A stretch of 64,000 nucleotides of DNA from Bradyrhizobium quebecense (GTDB lineage Bacteria; Pseudomonadota; Alphaproteobacteria; Rhizobiales; Xanthobacteraceae). Shown piece by piece: positions 25,820 to 34,328 of the stretch. The stretch is from NCBI RefSeq assembly GCF_013373795.3, contig NZ_CP088022.1, positions 496,001-560,000 on the forward strand, written 5' to 3'. Every line of letters begins with the position of its first letter. The first letter of the stretch is position 1. A program made the position numbers and the translations under genes. The notes beneath the pieces were generated by a model. The model had not been told where the DNA came from. It did no database searches and saw only the letters and a program-made list of their open reading frames with translations.

Positions 25820-25888
25820 GCATGACCTCTGCGCAAACGCCTGGCGTTTGTCGCGGCGAAAACCGGCTCGCACCTTTCCGGGTCATGC
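25820..25888. repeat. GCATGACC-bounded palindromic element
   Basis: Ends GCATGACC (25820-25827) and GGTCATGC (25881-25888) are inverted. An internal hairpin CAAACGCC / GGCGTTTG lies at 25833-25850. The form is that of a dispersed rhizobial palindrome. It sits in the 111-bp gap upstream of the FAD dehydrogenase and may contribute to mRNA folding. Confidence 0.65.
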
Positions 25889-25891
25889 TTG

Positions 25892-26878
25892 CTACCGCCC
25901 AACCGCTGCGCGGCGCAGCCGGTCATTGATGGCTTCGCCGAGCCCGTCCTCGGGAATGGGCATCACGGCGATAGCATCTGCGTTTCTCGTGTCGAGCGTG
26001 CGAAGGTAGCCGAACAGATTGGCGGCGGCCTCGGCGAGATCGCCGCGCTCGGACAGGTTCATTTCCACGGACGCGCATTCGCGCCGCCCGACCTTGACCG
26101 GCCCGAACGCCAGCAAGGCTTCACCGACATGGACATCGCTCGCATTGAGCCGGACCGGTGTCCGCGGTGCATAATGTGACGCGAGCATGCCTGGGGCGAT
26201 CGGCTGGGCGTCGCCTTCCGCATCGGGCGGCGGCGATTGCAGCGGATGGCCGAGCACGCGCTCGATCTCGGCGCGCGTCAGCCCGCCCGGCCGCAGCAGC
26301 ACGGGATCGGAGAAGCAGCCGACGATGGTGGATTCGACGCCGACCTCGACCGGGCCGCCGTCGACGATCAGGTCGATCCGGCCCGCCAGATCGCCGTTCA
26401 CATGCTCTGCTGTGGTTGGCGAGACATGGCCGGAGAGATTGGCCGACGGCGCTACCACGGCACCGCCGAACGCCTTGATGATGTCGCGCGCCACCTTGTG
26501 GGCCGGAATGCGTATAGCGACTGTATCGAGCCCGGCGGTTGCGAGCTCGGCGACCGGGCAGGAGAGCGCCTTCGGCAGCACCAGGGTGAGGGGACCGGGC
26601 CAGAACGCTTCCGCCAGTCGCAACGCCTGCCCATCGAACAGGGCGATCCGGCGCGCGGCGCCGAGATCGGCGACATGGGCAATCAGCGGATTGAAGGCCG
26701 GCCGCCCCTTGGCCTGGTAGAGCCGGGCGATCGCGGCGGCGTTGCCGGCGTCGGCGCCGAGGCCATAAACCGTCTCGGTTGGAAACGCCACCAGGCCGCC
26801 CTCGGCCAGAACCCCGGCCGCGGTCGCCGTGGCGGCGGCGCCGGCGGGCAAAATGTGCGTTTTCAGGCCTGTATCCAC
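25892..26878 (-). CDS. sua5: L-threonylcarbamoyladenylate synthase (Sua5/TsaC)
   Basis: A 328-residue long-form Sua5 protein. The YrdC domain (about 10-205) carries GGLVAFPTETVYGLGADAG, the lysine-rich binding loop AKGRPAFNPL, and VAPSANLSGHVSPTTAEHV. A linker (PIAPGMLASHYAPRTPVRL) and the C-terminal Sua5 domain follow. It makes threonylcarbamoyl-AMP for the t6A37 modification of ANN-decoding tRNAs. GTG 26878 is used; TTG 26896 with its own GAGG is also possible. It lies next to, and divergent from, a tRNA gene. Confidence 0.92.
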   Translation of the reverse strand: MDTGLKTHILPAGAAATATAAGVLAEGGLVAFPTETVYGLGADAGNAAAIARLYQAKGRPAFNPLIAHVADLGAARRIALFDGQALRLAEAFWPGPLTLVLPKALSCPVAELATAGLDTVAIRIPAHKVARDIIKAFGGAVVAPSANLSGHVSPTTAEHVNGDLAGRIDLIVDGGPVEVGVESTIVGCFSDPVLLRPGGLTRAEIERVLGHPLQSPPPDAEGDAQPIAPGMLASHYAPRTPVRLNASDVHVGEALLAFGPVKVGRRECASVEMNLSERGDLAEAAANLFGYLRTLDTRNADAIAVMPIPEDGLGEAINDRLRRAAVGR

Positions 26879-26957
26879 TGTGACTAGATTCCTCAATTGG
26901 GTGCCTCGTGGTCCCTTGCGGTCCCCGTAACCCGACGCTATAAGCCGGCCTCTTAGT

Positions 26958-27034
26958 CGGAGTGTGGCTCAGCCCGGTAGAGCACTGCGTTCGGGACGCA
27001 GGGGTCGCAGGTTCGAATCCTGCCACTCCGACCA
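26958..27034 (+). tRNA. tRNA-Pro (anticodon CGG)
   Basis: A 77-base cloverleaf with acceptor stem CGGAGTG / CACTCCG and an encoded CCA end. The D-arm contains GCCCGGTAGAGC, and the anticodon arm is CTGCG-TTCGGGA-CGCAG, with CGG at the anticodon position. The T-arm is GCAGGTTCGAATCCTGC. All standard invariant positions are visible. It decodes CCG. Confidence 0.97.
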
Positions 27035-27199
27035 TTCTTCCAAGCACTTATAGTTTCTGTGTTTTTTGTGCGCAACGACATGCGCATCGATTTCGGGCGC
27101 GGCAGCCATGTCCGTCGATTCGATTCGACGCCGCTCGGAACCTGACGCGCGACGATTGTTGGGCGCGGGGGAAAAGCCGCCTGACGTGATGTTGGGTAG

Positions 27200-27286
27200 C
27201 ACGTCACCAAGCACCAGAAGGCCTCCCGTCGGACCTATCAGTCGATCCTGGCCGACATCAAAGCACGAATAGCCCGTGGCGAGTAG
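27200..27286 (+). pseudogene. Possible gene remnant downstream of tRNA-Pro
   Basis: A stop-to-stop frame reads HVTKHQKASRRTYQSILADIKARIARGE and then stops. The second half resembles the first helix of GntR-type regulators, where LYxQIxxDIxxRIxxGE is common. There is no start codon or ribosome site and the frame is only 28 codons, so it is at most a fragment. The rest of the 290-bp gap between the tRNA and the PQQ dehydrogenase shows nothing. Confidence 0.2.
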
Positions 27287-27324
27287 TGCTCAACGTGCCG
27301 TCGCAAATGTTGACATTGCGCTCG

Positions 27325-29157
27325 TCAGGGGTTGCCGACCTCGAAGGCCAGCAGAACGTTGCCGGGCAGGCCGCCCCATTGCGCGTAGCCGGAATTGACA
27401 TACAGCATGCCATCGACGACGACCGCGCCGGGGCCGTCCATGGCGCCGCCACGGGCCGGTACGCCATTCACCGTGGTGTAGTCGCGCGCGGTGTCGATCT
27501 CCCAAAGCAGCCGCGCATCATCGGTGGCGTAGGCGCGCAAGAAACCGCTCACGCCACCTGAGAAGACGACGCCGGGAACGAGGGTGATCGCTGCGGAGAG
27601 GGCGGGACTGCATTGGGGACGATCGCCACAGGCAACCGGCGCCACCTGCATCGCGATTTTCCCGGTCGCAAGATCGAGGCCAAACAGGCCGCCACCTTCG
27701 CTTGAGTTGAGGCGCCTCGAGCCGTCCCTCAGAAACCGCACGTCGGAATTGGCGACATAAAATCGCTCCTGGTCCGCGGCGGAGCCCCACTCGGTTCCTC
27801 CCAATGGGCCACCTCGGCCGATCCGCGTCTGCCACAGGATCTTGCCCTCATGGTCGGGATCGAGTGCATGCACCACGCCGGATTTCTGGCCGATCACCAG
27901 CACGCGTTGTCCGTCACGCAAGGTCACCAGGATCGGCGATTGTCCGAAGTCGTGGTCGGGGCCGCGGTCCTGCGGACAGTTGGTCTGGTCGGTGCCGAAG
28001 CACGCCACGACAAAGCTGTCCTTGGGCGTCGCCTGCTGGTGCCAAAGCATTCGCCCGGTCGCGAGATCGAACGCGAGGATGGCATCGCTGGTATCGGTTG
28101 CCGGGTCGGCATAGCTGTTCGACGTCGCGACATAGAGCGCCTGGCGCTGAACATCGATCGTCGGTGCGGACCAGACCGACGCGCCGGCCGGCCCGAACAG
28201 CTGCGTCCCGATGGCGTTGGTCCGGGTGGGATGCGGCGCTTCAGGGATGGTGTAGGTCTTCCAGATCTGCGCACCGGTTTCGGCCTTCAGCGCAACGACG
28301 CTGCCGCGAAACGTGCAGCATTGGTAGTTGGGGCGGGACCCGATGGCCTCTTCGATCGATGAGACGCCGACATAGACGACGCCGGCGTGGAAGGTTGGGG
28401 CACCGGTGATCCGGGCGGCCAGATGATCGTCGACCTTGCTCTTCCAGATGAGCGCGCCGGTCGCAGCGTTCACGGCGTAGACGTTGGCGCGCACATCGCC
28501 AAAGAAAATGGCGGACAGGCCATTATCCAGCGGGGCAACGCTGATGGCCGCCCGGACCGGCGCCTCGGTCGGAAACACCCAGCGGGTGCATCCGCTCTTG
28601 GCGTCGAGCGCGTGGACCTTGCGGTCGCCGCCACCCACGAACAGCAAGCCACCGACCACAGTCGGTTGAGCGTTGGCGTTGGAAGTGTCAGCAAATCCGA
28701 AGGCCCATTTCAAACGCAACCGCGGGACTTGGTCTGGCGTGAGGCCGGCCATCGCGGCCGGCTGAAACCGGCTGTTGTTGAGATCCGCGCCCCAGCCGAT
28801 CCACCGTGGCCCATCGATCGGTTGCGGGAAACCGGTCTCGCTCTGCGCGCATTGCCCTGCACTGTCGGCCGACGCATGCGAGGCGGCCTTGCCGGTGACG
28901 AGCGAGGCGATCGCCGCCCGCTCGTCATTGCTCAGCCCCTGCGCGAAGGATGACATCGCGCCCGTGGTGATCGCACCCAGGACCTCATCGAACGACCTCG
29001 ATTGCAGCGCGGTGCGGCTCGGCGCGCGGATATCCGTGTTGCTGCTGTCGTGACACTGCGCACAGCGTTGCGCGTAGAGGGCGGCTCCGCTTTGCTGCGC
29101 AGTCGCGGGAAGGCAGGACCAGATCAGGACGACGGCAATCGCGGCACTCAGTTTCAT
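27325..29157 (-). CDS. Cytochrome c / PQQ-dependent dehydrogenase, polyvinyl-alcohol dehydrogenase type
   Basis: A 610-residue periplasmic protein with a signal peptide (first about 20 residues). The N-terminal cytochrome c domain (about 22-95) has CAQCH at 32-36. An eight-bladed PQQ propeller (about 115-605) has repeated blade motifs (LFVGGGDRKVHALDAKSGCTRW, VYAVNAATGALIW, VVALKAETGAQIW). Cytochrome first, then propeller, and the pattern GPRWIGWGADLNNSRFQ match polyvinyl-alcohol dehydrogenase rather than methanol dehydrogenase. An adjacent Cys pair (YQCCTF) could be the disulfide ring over PQQ. The true alcohol substrate is unknown. Confidence 0.82.
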   Translation of the reverse strand: MKLSAAIAVVLIWSCLPATAQQSGAALYAQRCAQCHDSSNTDIRAPSRTALQSRSFDEVLGAITTGAMSSFAQGLSNDERAAIASLVTGKAASHASADSAGQCAQSETGFPQPIDGPRWIGWGADLNNSRFQPAAMAGLTPDQVPRLRLKWAFGFADTSNANAQPTVVGGLLFVGGGDRKVHALDAKSGCTRWVFPTEAPVRAAISVAPLDNGLSAIFFGDVRANVYAVNAATGALIWKSKVDDHLAARITGAPTFHAGVVYVGVSSIEEAIGSRPNYQCCTFRGSVVALKAETGAQIWKTYTIPEAPHPTRTNAIGTQLFGPAGASVWSAPTIDVQRQALYVATSNSYADPATDTSDAILAFDLATGRMLWHQQATPKDSFVVACFGTDQTNCPQDRGPDHDFGQSPILVTLRDGQRVLVIGQKSGVVHALDPDHEGKILWQTRIGRGGPLGGTEWGSAADQERFYVANSDVRFLRDGSRRLNSSEGGGLFGLDLATGKIAMQVAPVACGDRPQCSPALSAAITLVPGVVFSGGVSGFLRAYATDDARLLWEIDTARDYTTVNGVPARGGAMDGPGAVVVDGMLYVNSGYAQWGGLPGNVLLAFEVGNP

Positions 29158-29360
29158 CGTGGTTCACCGGCGTTGGCTTTGATGAGATGAGCGACTGGAG
29201 CGTAGCACAACCTGCCGGCTTCCATCGTGCTTGGGGAGGCTGGCGGCGTGTATCGGGCGGTGCCGGACCAGGTCGCGACTGGCCGCCCCCAAATCGAGCG
29301 CCTGACGGCGTGATCCCCATTGACAGGCCGCCCGATGTGATAGAATTATAACACAATAAG

Positions 29361-29375
29361 TTGCAAAAATAACAA
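29361..29375. promoter_or_regulatory. Candidate DeoR operator upstream of the ribose-type transporter
   Basis: TTGCAAAAATAACAA in an AT-rich promoter region (29338-29380), 45 bases before the transporter ATPase start. A matching element, TTACAATAATAACAT, lies before deoC at 34162-34176 (12 of the first 14 bases identical). AT content here stands out from the GC-rich surroundings. Confidence 0.5.
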
Positions 29376-29419
29376 GATGTCATCATCGCATCAGCGTTCC
29401 GCGCGGCGATGGGAGGAAA

Positions 29420-31000
29420 ATGGAATTGTCGGGTTCGATCGCGGCAGAGCCTCGGCCGCCGGCGTCGCTTTTGACGGTCGGTGGCATCAGCAAGCGCTTT
29501 GGCGGCGTGCGCGCGCTGCGCGACGTCAACCTCGAGGTCGTCTCCGGCGAGGTACATGCGCTGCTGGGCGAGAACAGCGCCGGAAAATCCACGCTGATCA
29601 AGATCCTCAGCGGCGTTCATGCCGCCGACAGCGGCACGATCGAGATCGCCGGCAAACCAGTGACGTTCGACAGCCCGGCAAGATCGCGCGAGGCGGGGAT
29701 TGCCGTCGTCTACCAGGACCTCAGCCTCGTCGAATCGCTGAGCGTCGCCGACAATCTGCTGCTCGGCCGCGAGCCGCGCGCGCGGTTCGGCTTTGTCCGG
29801 AAGCGCGAGCTGATGGCCAAAGCCGAAGCGTTCCTGGGGGAGCTCGGCATTCCCCTTGATATACGCGCGACGGTCGGCTCGCTGCCGTTCGCCTACCGAC
29901 AGATGACAGAGATCGCCAAGGCGTTGATGGGCGAGGTGCGGCTCCTGATCCTCGACGAGCCGACATCCTCGTTGACGTCGGATGAGGTCCGCATCCTGTT
30001 CGACGCGATCGGCAAGGCGACGCGCCGCGGCGTCGGCGTGATCTACGTGACCCATCGGCTCAACGAGGTGTTCGAGATCTCGCAGCGTGTCACGGTGCTG
30101 CGCGATGGCGCCAACGCCGGCACGTTCGTCACCGCCGATACCGACATGAAGCGGCTGGTGAACGCCATCATCGGCACCGATCGATTGGCGCCGGCAGCAT
30201 CGCGCGCCGCGCCCGCGGCAGTGCGTTCGTTCGATTCATCGCCGGTTCTGTCGCTGTCGGGTGTGTCGAATGACCGGCTGTCGGCCGTAGACTTGTCGGT
30301 GATGAAGGGGGAGATCCACGGCCTTGCCGGATTGATCGGCAGCGGGCGCACCGAGATTCTGGAGACCATCTTCGGACTTCGGCCGGCCGAAAGCGGCACG
30401 CTCGAGATCGAGGGCCGGCCATGGCTGCCGAAGAGCGCGGCGGATGCAATCGATCAGGGCATCGCACTGGTGCCGGAGGATCGGCACGTGCAAGGCCTGG
30501 TGCTCGACCATTCGATCGAACGCAACATCACTCTGCCACGGATTCCGCATTTCTCGCGCTGGGGCTTCATGCAGCAACGCGCCGCCGCCCGGCGTGCGGA
30601 CGCCGCGGTCGCGCGGCTTTCGGTGAAGGCGCAGGGCGCTTCCAGCCTGGTCAGGACACTGTCCGGCGGCAACCAGCAGAAGGTCGTGTTCGGAAAATGG
30701 AACGATCCGCGGCCGCGCGTGCTGCTGCTGGACGAACCGACGGTCGGCGTTGACGTCGGCGCACGCGAGGAAATCTATGGCGTGATCCGCAATGCCGCCC
30801 GCGACGGTAGCGGCGTCCTGATCGTCTCATCGGATCTCGTCGAGTTGATCGAACTCTGCGACCGCATCTCCGTGATCGTCGATGGACGCGTGGCGCGAAC
30901 GCTGGCGCGCGGCGAGATCGATGATGCCGAAGAGCTCCATCATCTTCTGCAGATGTACCAAGCTTCAGGACAAGGCGTATTGCAAGAGCTGCCCGCATGA
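29420..31000 (+). CDS. Sugar ABC transporter ATP-binding protein, RbsA-type (CUT2)
   Basis: A 526-residue double ATPase of the carbohydrate-uptake 2 family. The first domain (about 17-250) has Walker A GENSAGKST, where the usual GENGAGKST carries a Ser, and Walker B LLILDEPTSSL. The second domain (about 265-510) lacks a complete Walker A (GLIGSGRTEI, typical of RbsA second domains) but has LSGGNQQKVVFGKW and [14 protein letters not shown]. It powers the permease that overlaps it by four bases (ATGA). The downstream binding protein and the cluster suggest a pentose or deoxyribose-like substrate. Confidence 0.92.
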   Translation: MELSGSIAAEPRPPASLLTVGGISKRFGGVRALRDVNLEVVSGEVHALLGENSAGKSTLIKILSGVHAADSGTIEIAGKPVTFDSPARSREAGIAVVYQDLSLVESLSVADNLLLGREPRARFGFVRKRELMAKAEAFLGELGIPLDIRATVGSLPFAYRQMTEIAKALMGEVRLLILDEPTSSLTSDEVRILFDAIGKATRRGVGVIYVTHRLNEVFEISQRVTVLRDGANAGTFVTADTDMKRLVNAIIGTDRLAPAASRAAPAAVRSFDSSPVLSLSGVSNDRLSAVDLSVMKGEIHGLAGLIGSGRTEILETIFGLRPAESGTLEIEGRPWLPKSAADAIDQGIALVPEDRHVQGLVLDHSIERNITLPRIPHFSRWGFMQQRAAARRADAAVARLSVKAQGASSLVRTLSGGNQQKVVFGKWNDPRPRVLLLDEPTVGVDVGAREEIYGVIRNAARDGSGVLIVSSDLVELIELCDRISVIVDGRVARTLARGEIDDAEELHHLLQMYQASGQGVLQELPA

Positions 31001-31989
31001 CCGAACTGACCGCGCCAAATGTCGTCGCCTCGTCGACCCGAACCGATCGCCGCCGCAAGCTGCTGCAGAACATGCTGCGCGGCGAGCGGCCCTACATGCT
31101 GTACATCGCCTTCGTCGTGCTCCTGGTCGTCTTCAGCCTGTCCTCGCCCTGGTTCCTGTCGCTCGACAATTTCCTGAATATCGGACGCCAGACGACGCTG
31201 GTGTCGATCATCGCGGTCGGTATGACCTTCGTCATCATCGCACGTCAGATCGATCTGTCGGTCGCATCGACGTTGGCGCTATCCGGCATGGCCGCGGCGC
31301 TCGCCATGAGTCAGATCAGCAACAGCTGGATCGTCGGCGCGATTGCCGGGCTTGGCACCGGCGCGCTGGTCGGGCTGCTCAATGGCATCCTGACCACGCA
31401 GCTCTCGATCCCGTCCTTCCTGGTCACGCTCGGCTCGTTGAGCATGGCGCGGGGGCTGGCGATGATGGTGACCAACACCAAGCCTGTCATCATCACCAAC
31501 GAGACCTATTTTGCGATCTTCGGCGAAGGCACGTTCCTGGGCATACCCGTTCCCATTGCCTGGACGCTGGTGGCGATGATCGTCGGCATCCTGCTGCTGC
31601 ACTACAACGTGTTCGGCCGTCGCATTTATGCGGTCGGCGGCAATCCGACCGCGGCGCTCTATTCCGGCATCAACACCAAATGGGTGACGACGGCGGCCTT
31701 TGTGCTGACCGGCGCGCTGGCCGGGCTTGCGGCGCTGGTGCTGTCCGCGCGCTCACATGCCGCGCGGCCCGACGTCGTGCAGGGGATGGAGCTCGACGTC
31801 ATCGCCGCCGTGATCCTCGGTGGCTGCAGCCTGTTCGGCGGGCGCGGCTACATCCTGGGAACGCTGTTCGGCAGCCTCATCATCGGCACGCTCAACAACG
31901 GCCTCGTGCTGCTCGGCGTCAGCTCGCCGATGCAGCTCGTCATCAAGGGAGCGATCATCGTGGCCGCGGTCGCCTTCACGAAACGCTAG
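30997..31989 (+). CDS. Sugar ABC transporter permease, RbsC-type
   Basis: A 330-residue polytopic membrane protein with about eight to ten helices. It has the RbsC family patterns GMTFVIIARQIDLSVASTLALSG and GVRGLG-like NPTAALYSGINTKWVT, and AAVILGGCSLFGGRGYILGTLFG near the end. The start overlaps the ATPase stop by four bases, indicating translational coupling. It would form a homodimeric pore with the RbsA-type ATPase. The stop codon lies in a CTAGAGCACGATCCTG sequence resembling the start of a rhizobial repeat. Confidence 0.92.
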   Translation: MTELTAPNVVASSTRTDRRRKLLQNMLRGERPYMLYIAFVVLLVVFSLSSPWFLSLDNFLNIGRQTTLVSIIAVGMTFVIIARQIDLSVASTLALSGMAAALAMSQISNSWIVGAIAGLGTGALVGLLNGILTTQLSIPSFLVTLGSLSMARGLAMMVTNTKPVIITNETYFAIFGEGTFLGIPVPIAWTLVAMIVGILLLHYNVFGRRIYAVGGNPTAALYSGINTKWVTTAAFVLTGALAGLAALVLSARSHAARPDVVQGMELDVIAAVILGGCSLFGGRGYILGTLFGSLIIGTLNNGLVLLGVSSPMQLVIKGAIIVAAVAFTKR

Positions 31990-32063
31990 AGCACGATCCT
32001 GAAAAGTGTAGGGGCAAGGTCGCCGGCCTCCGGTCAATCGGCGGCCAAAAAAGGGAGGAAACA

Positions 32064-33215
32064 ATGAAGCCAATCTTGCGACAAACCCTGCCGCTGACCG
32101 CGCTGATCGCGGCGACGGCCATTTCGATCGCCCCCTCGGCCCGCGCCGAAGTGCCGGCAACCTGCGTCAAGGGCGTCGATCTCGCGACGCTCGGACCGAA
32201 ATCGATCGTCGGCCAGGGGCCGCACGGCGAGAAGGCCGCGTCGCCGGAGGTGCTCGCGCTGTCGGACGCCGACGCCGCCAAGATCAAGGAGAAGCATTTC
32301 AAGGTCGGTATCTCCATGCAGACCGTCAACCTCGACTGGGCGCAACTGCAGATCCAGGGCATCACCGACACGCTGAAGAAGTATGGCGTGACGGTAACCG
32401 GCGTCGCGTCCGCCGAATATCAGGTCGACAAGCAGATCGCCGACATCGAGAACACCATCCAGCAGCACCCGGACGGCATCATCTCGATCCCGGTCGATTT
32501 CACGGCGACCGCGCCGACCTACAAGAAGATCGCGAAGGCCGGCATCAAGCTGGTGCTGATGGACAGCATTCCGACCGGCCTCAAGCATCCGGAGGAATAT
32601 GCCTCGATGATCTCGGCGGATAGCCAGGGCAATGGCCAGATCGCGGCCCAGATCCTGGCCTCCTGTATGCCGCAGGGCGGCACCATCGGCCTCGTCAATT
32701 TCGGCGTCGATTACTTCAGCACCAACGAGCGCACCAAGGGTGTCCGCGAGTGGATGCAGAAGAACCGTCCCGACATCAAGATGAAGCAGGTCGACTTCAC
32801 CGATCCGCCGAAGGTGTCGCAGATCGCAGGTGACTTCCTCACCGGCAATCCTGACATCAAGGGCCTGTTCGCGGTTTGGGATCAGCCGGCGCTCGATACG
32901 CTGAGCTCGATGCGCGCGCAGGGCATCGACATTCCGGTTACGACCGTCGACCTCGGCCTGCAATCGGCGATCGAGATCGCCAAGGGCGGTCCGTTAAAGG
33001 CGACCGGGTCGCAGCGCCCGTATGATCAGGGCGTCGCGGAAGCGATGGCGATGATGAACGCGTTGCTCGGCAAGGAAACGCCCGGCTGGATCGGCGTGCA
33101 GTCGCTGCCGGTGACACAGTCGAACGTGCTGGAATCCTACAAGACGGTGTTCAAGAAGGAGCCGCCGCCGGAACTGACCGACGCTTGCAACAAGGCAAAG
33201 CCTGCCTGCAACTGA
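32064..33215 (+). CDS. Periplasmic sugar-binding protein, RbsB-type (PBP1)
   Basis: A 383-residue protein from ATG 32064, six bases after GGGAGGAA. The signal peptide ends SARA-EVP near residue 29. The mature part is a two-lobed Peripla_BP_4 fold: HFKVGISMQTVNLDWAQLQIQGITDTLKKYGV, then QQHPDGIISIPVD and GLFAVWDQPALDTLSSMRAQGIDIPVTTVDLG. Seventy-four bases after the permease, a hairpin-bearing gap may raise its expression relative to the membrane parts. The ligand is not readable from sequence. Confidence 0.9.
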   Translation: MKPILRQTLPLTALIAATAISIAPSARAEVPATCVKGVDLATLGPKSIVGQGPHGEKAASPEVLALSDADAAKIKEKHFKVGISMQTVNLDWAQLQIQGITDTLKKYGVTVTGVASAEYQVDKQIADIENTIQQHPDGIISIPVDFTATAPTYKKIAKAGIKLVLMDSIPTGLKHPEEYASMISADSQGNGQIAAQILASCMPQGGTIGLVNFGVDYFSTNERTKGVREWMQKNRPDIKMKQVDFTDPPKVSQIAGDFLTGNPDIKGLFAVWDQPALDTLSSMRAQGIDIPVTTVDLGLQSAIEIAKGGPLKATGSQRPYDQGVAEAMAMMNALLGKETPGWIGVQSLPVTQSNVLESYKTVFKKEPPPELTDACNKAKPACN

Positions 33216-33227
33216 GCCGCAGGAGTT

Positions 33228-33300
33228 CGATGCGCGGTCCCGCGAGCCCGCGCATCGTGAGCAGCCTGATCCGGGCGTGCCAGCCCCCGCTCGGATCAGG
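33228..33300. terminator. Two hairpins between convergent binding-protein and deoR-type genes
   Basis: Hairpin one pairs CGATGCGCGG (33228-33237) with CCGCGCATCG (33248-33257). Hairpin two pairs CCTGATCCG (33265-33273) with CGGATCAGG (33292-33300) and overlaps the last codons of the leftward regulator gene. Neither has a long T-run, so termination strength is uncertain. Confidence 0.6.
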
Positions 33301-34090
33301 TTGCGCTGGTCACGTACTCGACAGGAAGGCTGCGGAAGTGCTTGCGCATCTCCGATGACGCCGTGCCGCCGACGATGATCCGCGAGAACGCGGCGATATC
33401 GGAGAAGAATGCCGACTTGAGACTGCCGAGCTTGCTCGCGTCGATCACCAGGGTGCTCTCCATCGCGGTCTCGATGACGGCCTGCTTGACCGCGACTTCG
33501 TGAAAGTTCGAGCAGCTCGCGCCGCGCGTCCAGTGCACGCCGCCCGCGGAGATGAAGGCCTTGTTGATCCCGAGCCGCCGCAGATAGGACAGGCCGTCTT
33601 CCGACGCAAAGGACTGCGACGAGGGATGATAGAGCCCGCCCATCAGCATCACCTGCGTGCCCGGCCGCCGGGTCACGATCGACGCCACGTTCATCGAATA
33701 GCAGATCACCGAGAGCGGCAGATCGTCGGGCAGGCAGTCCGCCAGCGACTGCATCGTGGTGCCGCAGTCGATGAAGATCGTGTCGCCTTGCCTGATGGAG
33801 GCGGCGGCAGCCCGGCAGGCGAGGCGCTTGTCCTGGGTGTGCTGGTCGATTTCCTGCTCGAACGTGTACTTGATGCCGGTCGGCGACGCCGCATTGACGA
33901 CGTAGCCGCCGAGCAAAGCGAGGGCAGCCTCCGGACCAGCGAGGTCGCGCCGCACCGTCATTTCGGAAACCTTGAGGAGCTCGGCGGCGTCCTTCAGGTG
34001 CAGCGCACCACTCGATTCGACGGCGCGGCGCAGCCTCTGCAGGCGCTGGACGCGAGTCTCGCTTGGTCGTGCGTTGGAGGTTTCAGCCAT
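33296..34090 (-). CDS. DeoR/GlpR-family transcriptional regulator
   Basis: A 264-residue repressor. The N-terminal DeoR helix-turn-helix (about 12-65) reads RVQRLQRLRRAVESSGALHLKDAAELLKVSEMTVRRDL. The DeoRC sensor domain (about 85-240) has DTIFIDCGTTMQSLADCLP (sugar-phosphate binding loop), VMLMGGLYHPSSQSF and DASKLGSLKSAFFSDI. It sits between the transporter genes and deoC, and is divergent from deoC with 238 bases between. It probably senses a sugar phosphate such as deoxyribose-5-phosphate and represses both arms. Confidence 0.92.
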   Translation of the reverse strand: MAETSNARPSETRVQRLQRLRRAVESSGALHLKDAAELLKVSEMTVRRDLAGPEAALALLGGYVVNAASPTGIKYTFEQEIDQHTQDKRLACRAAAASIRQGDTIFIDCGTTMQSLADCLPDDLPLSVICYSMNVASIVTRRPGTQVMLMGGLYHPSSQSFASEDGLSYLRRLGINKAFISAGGVHWTRGASCSNFHEVAVKQAVIETAMESTLVIDASKLGSLKSAFFSDIAAFSRIIVGGTASSEMRKHFRSLPVEYVTSAT

Positions 34091-34161
34091 TTTGATCGCC
34101 GAGCTTGCTTATCCGATTGACAATGATCTTACAATGTTGTGAGTTTATCAACGTCGATTTG

Positions 34162-34176
34162 TTACAATAATAACAT
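34162..34176. promoter_or_regulatory. Candidate DeoR operator upstream of deoC
   Basis: TTACAATAATAACAT lies in the AT-rich divergent region between the DeoR gene and deoC. It repeats the element at 29361-29375 upstream of the transporter. Nearby TTACAATGTTGTGA (about 34130-34143) may be a second half-site. Confidence 0.5.
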
Positions 34177-34328
34177 CCGGTCCGGCGGGCTGATCCGGTG
34201 TCGAGACGATATCGTCCTCGGCAGGCGGCAAACCCGGCGGCAAGGTCAGGGGAGGATCACATGTTGCGATCGACACATTCAATCTATCTGGCCACCTCGT
34301 CGATTCGCTAGGACCGCAAGGCGTTTCC

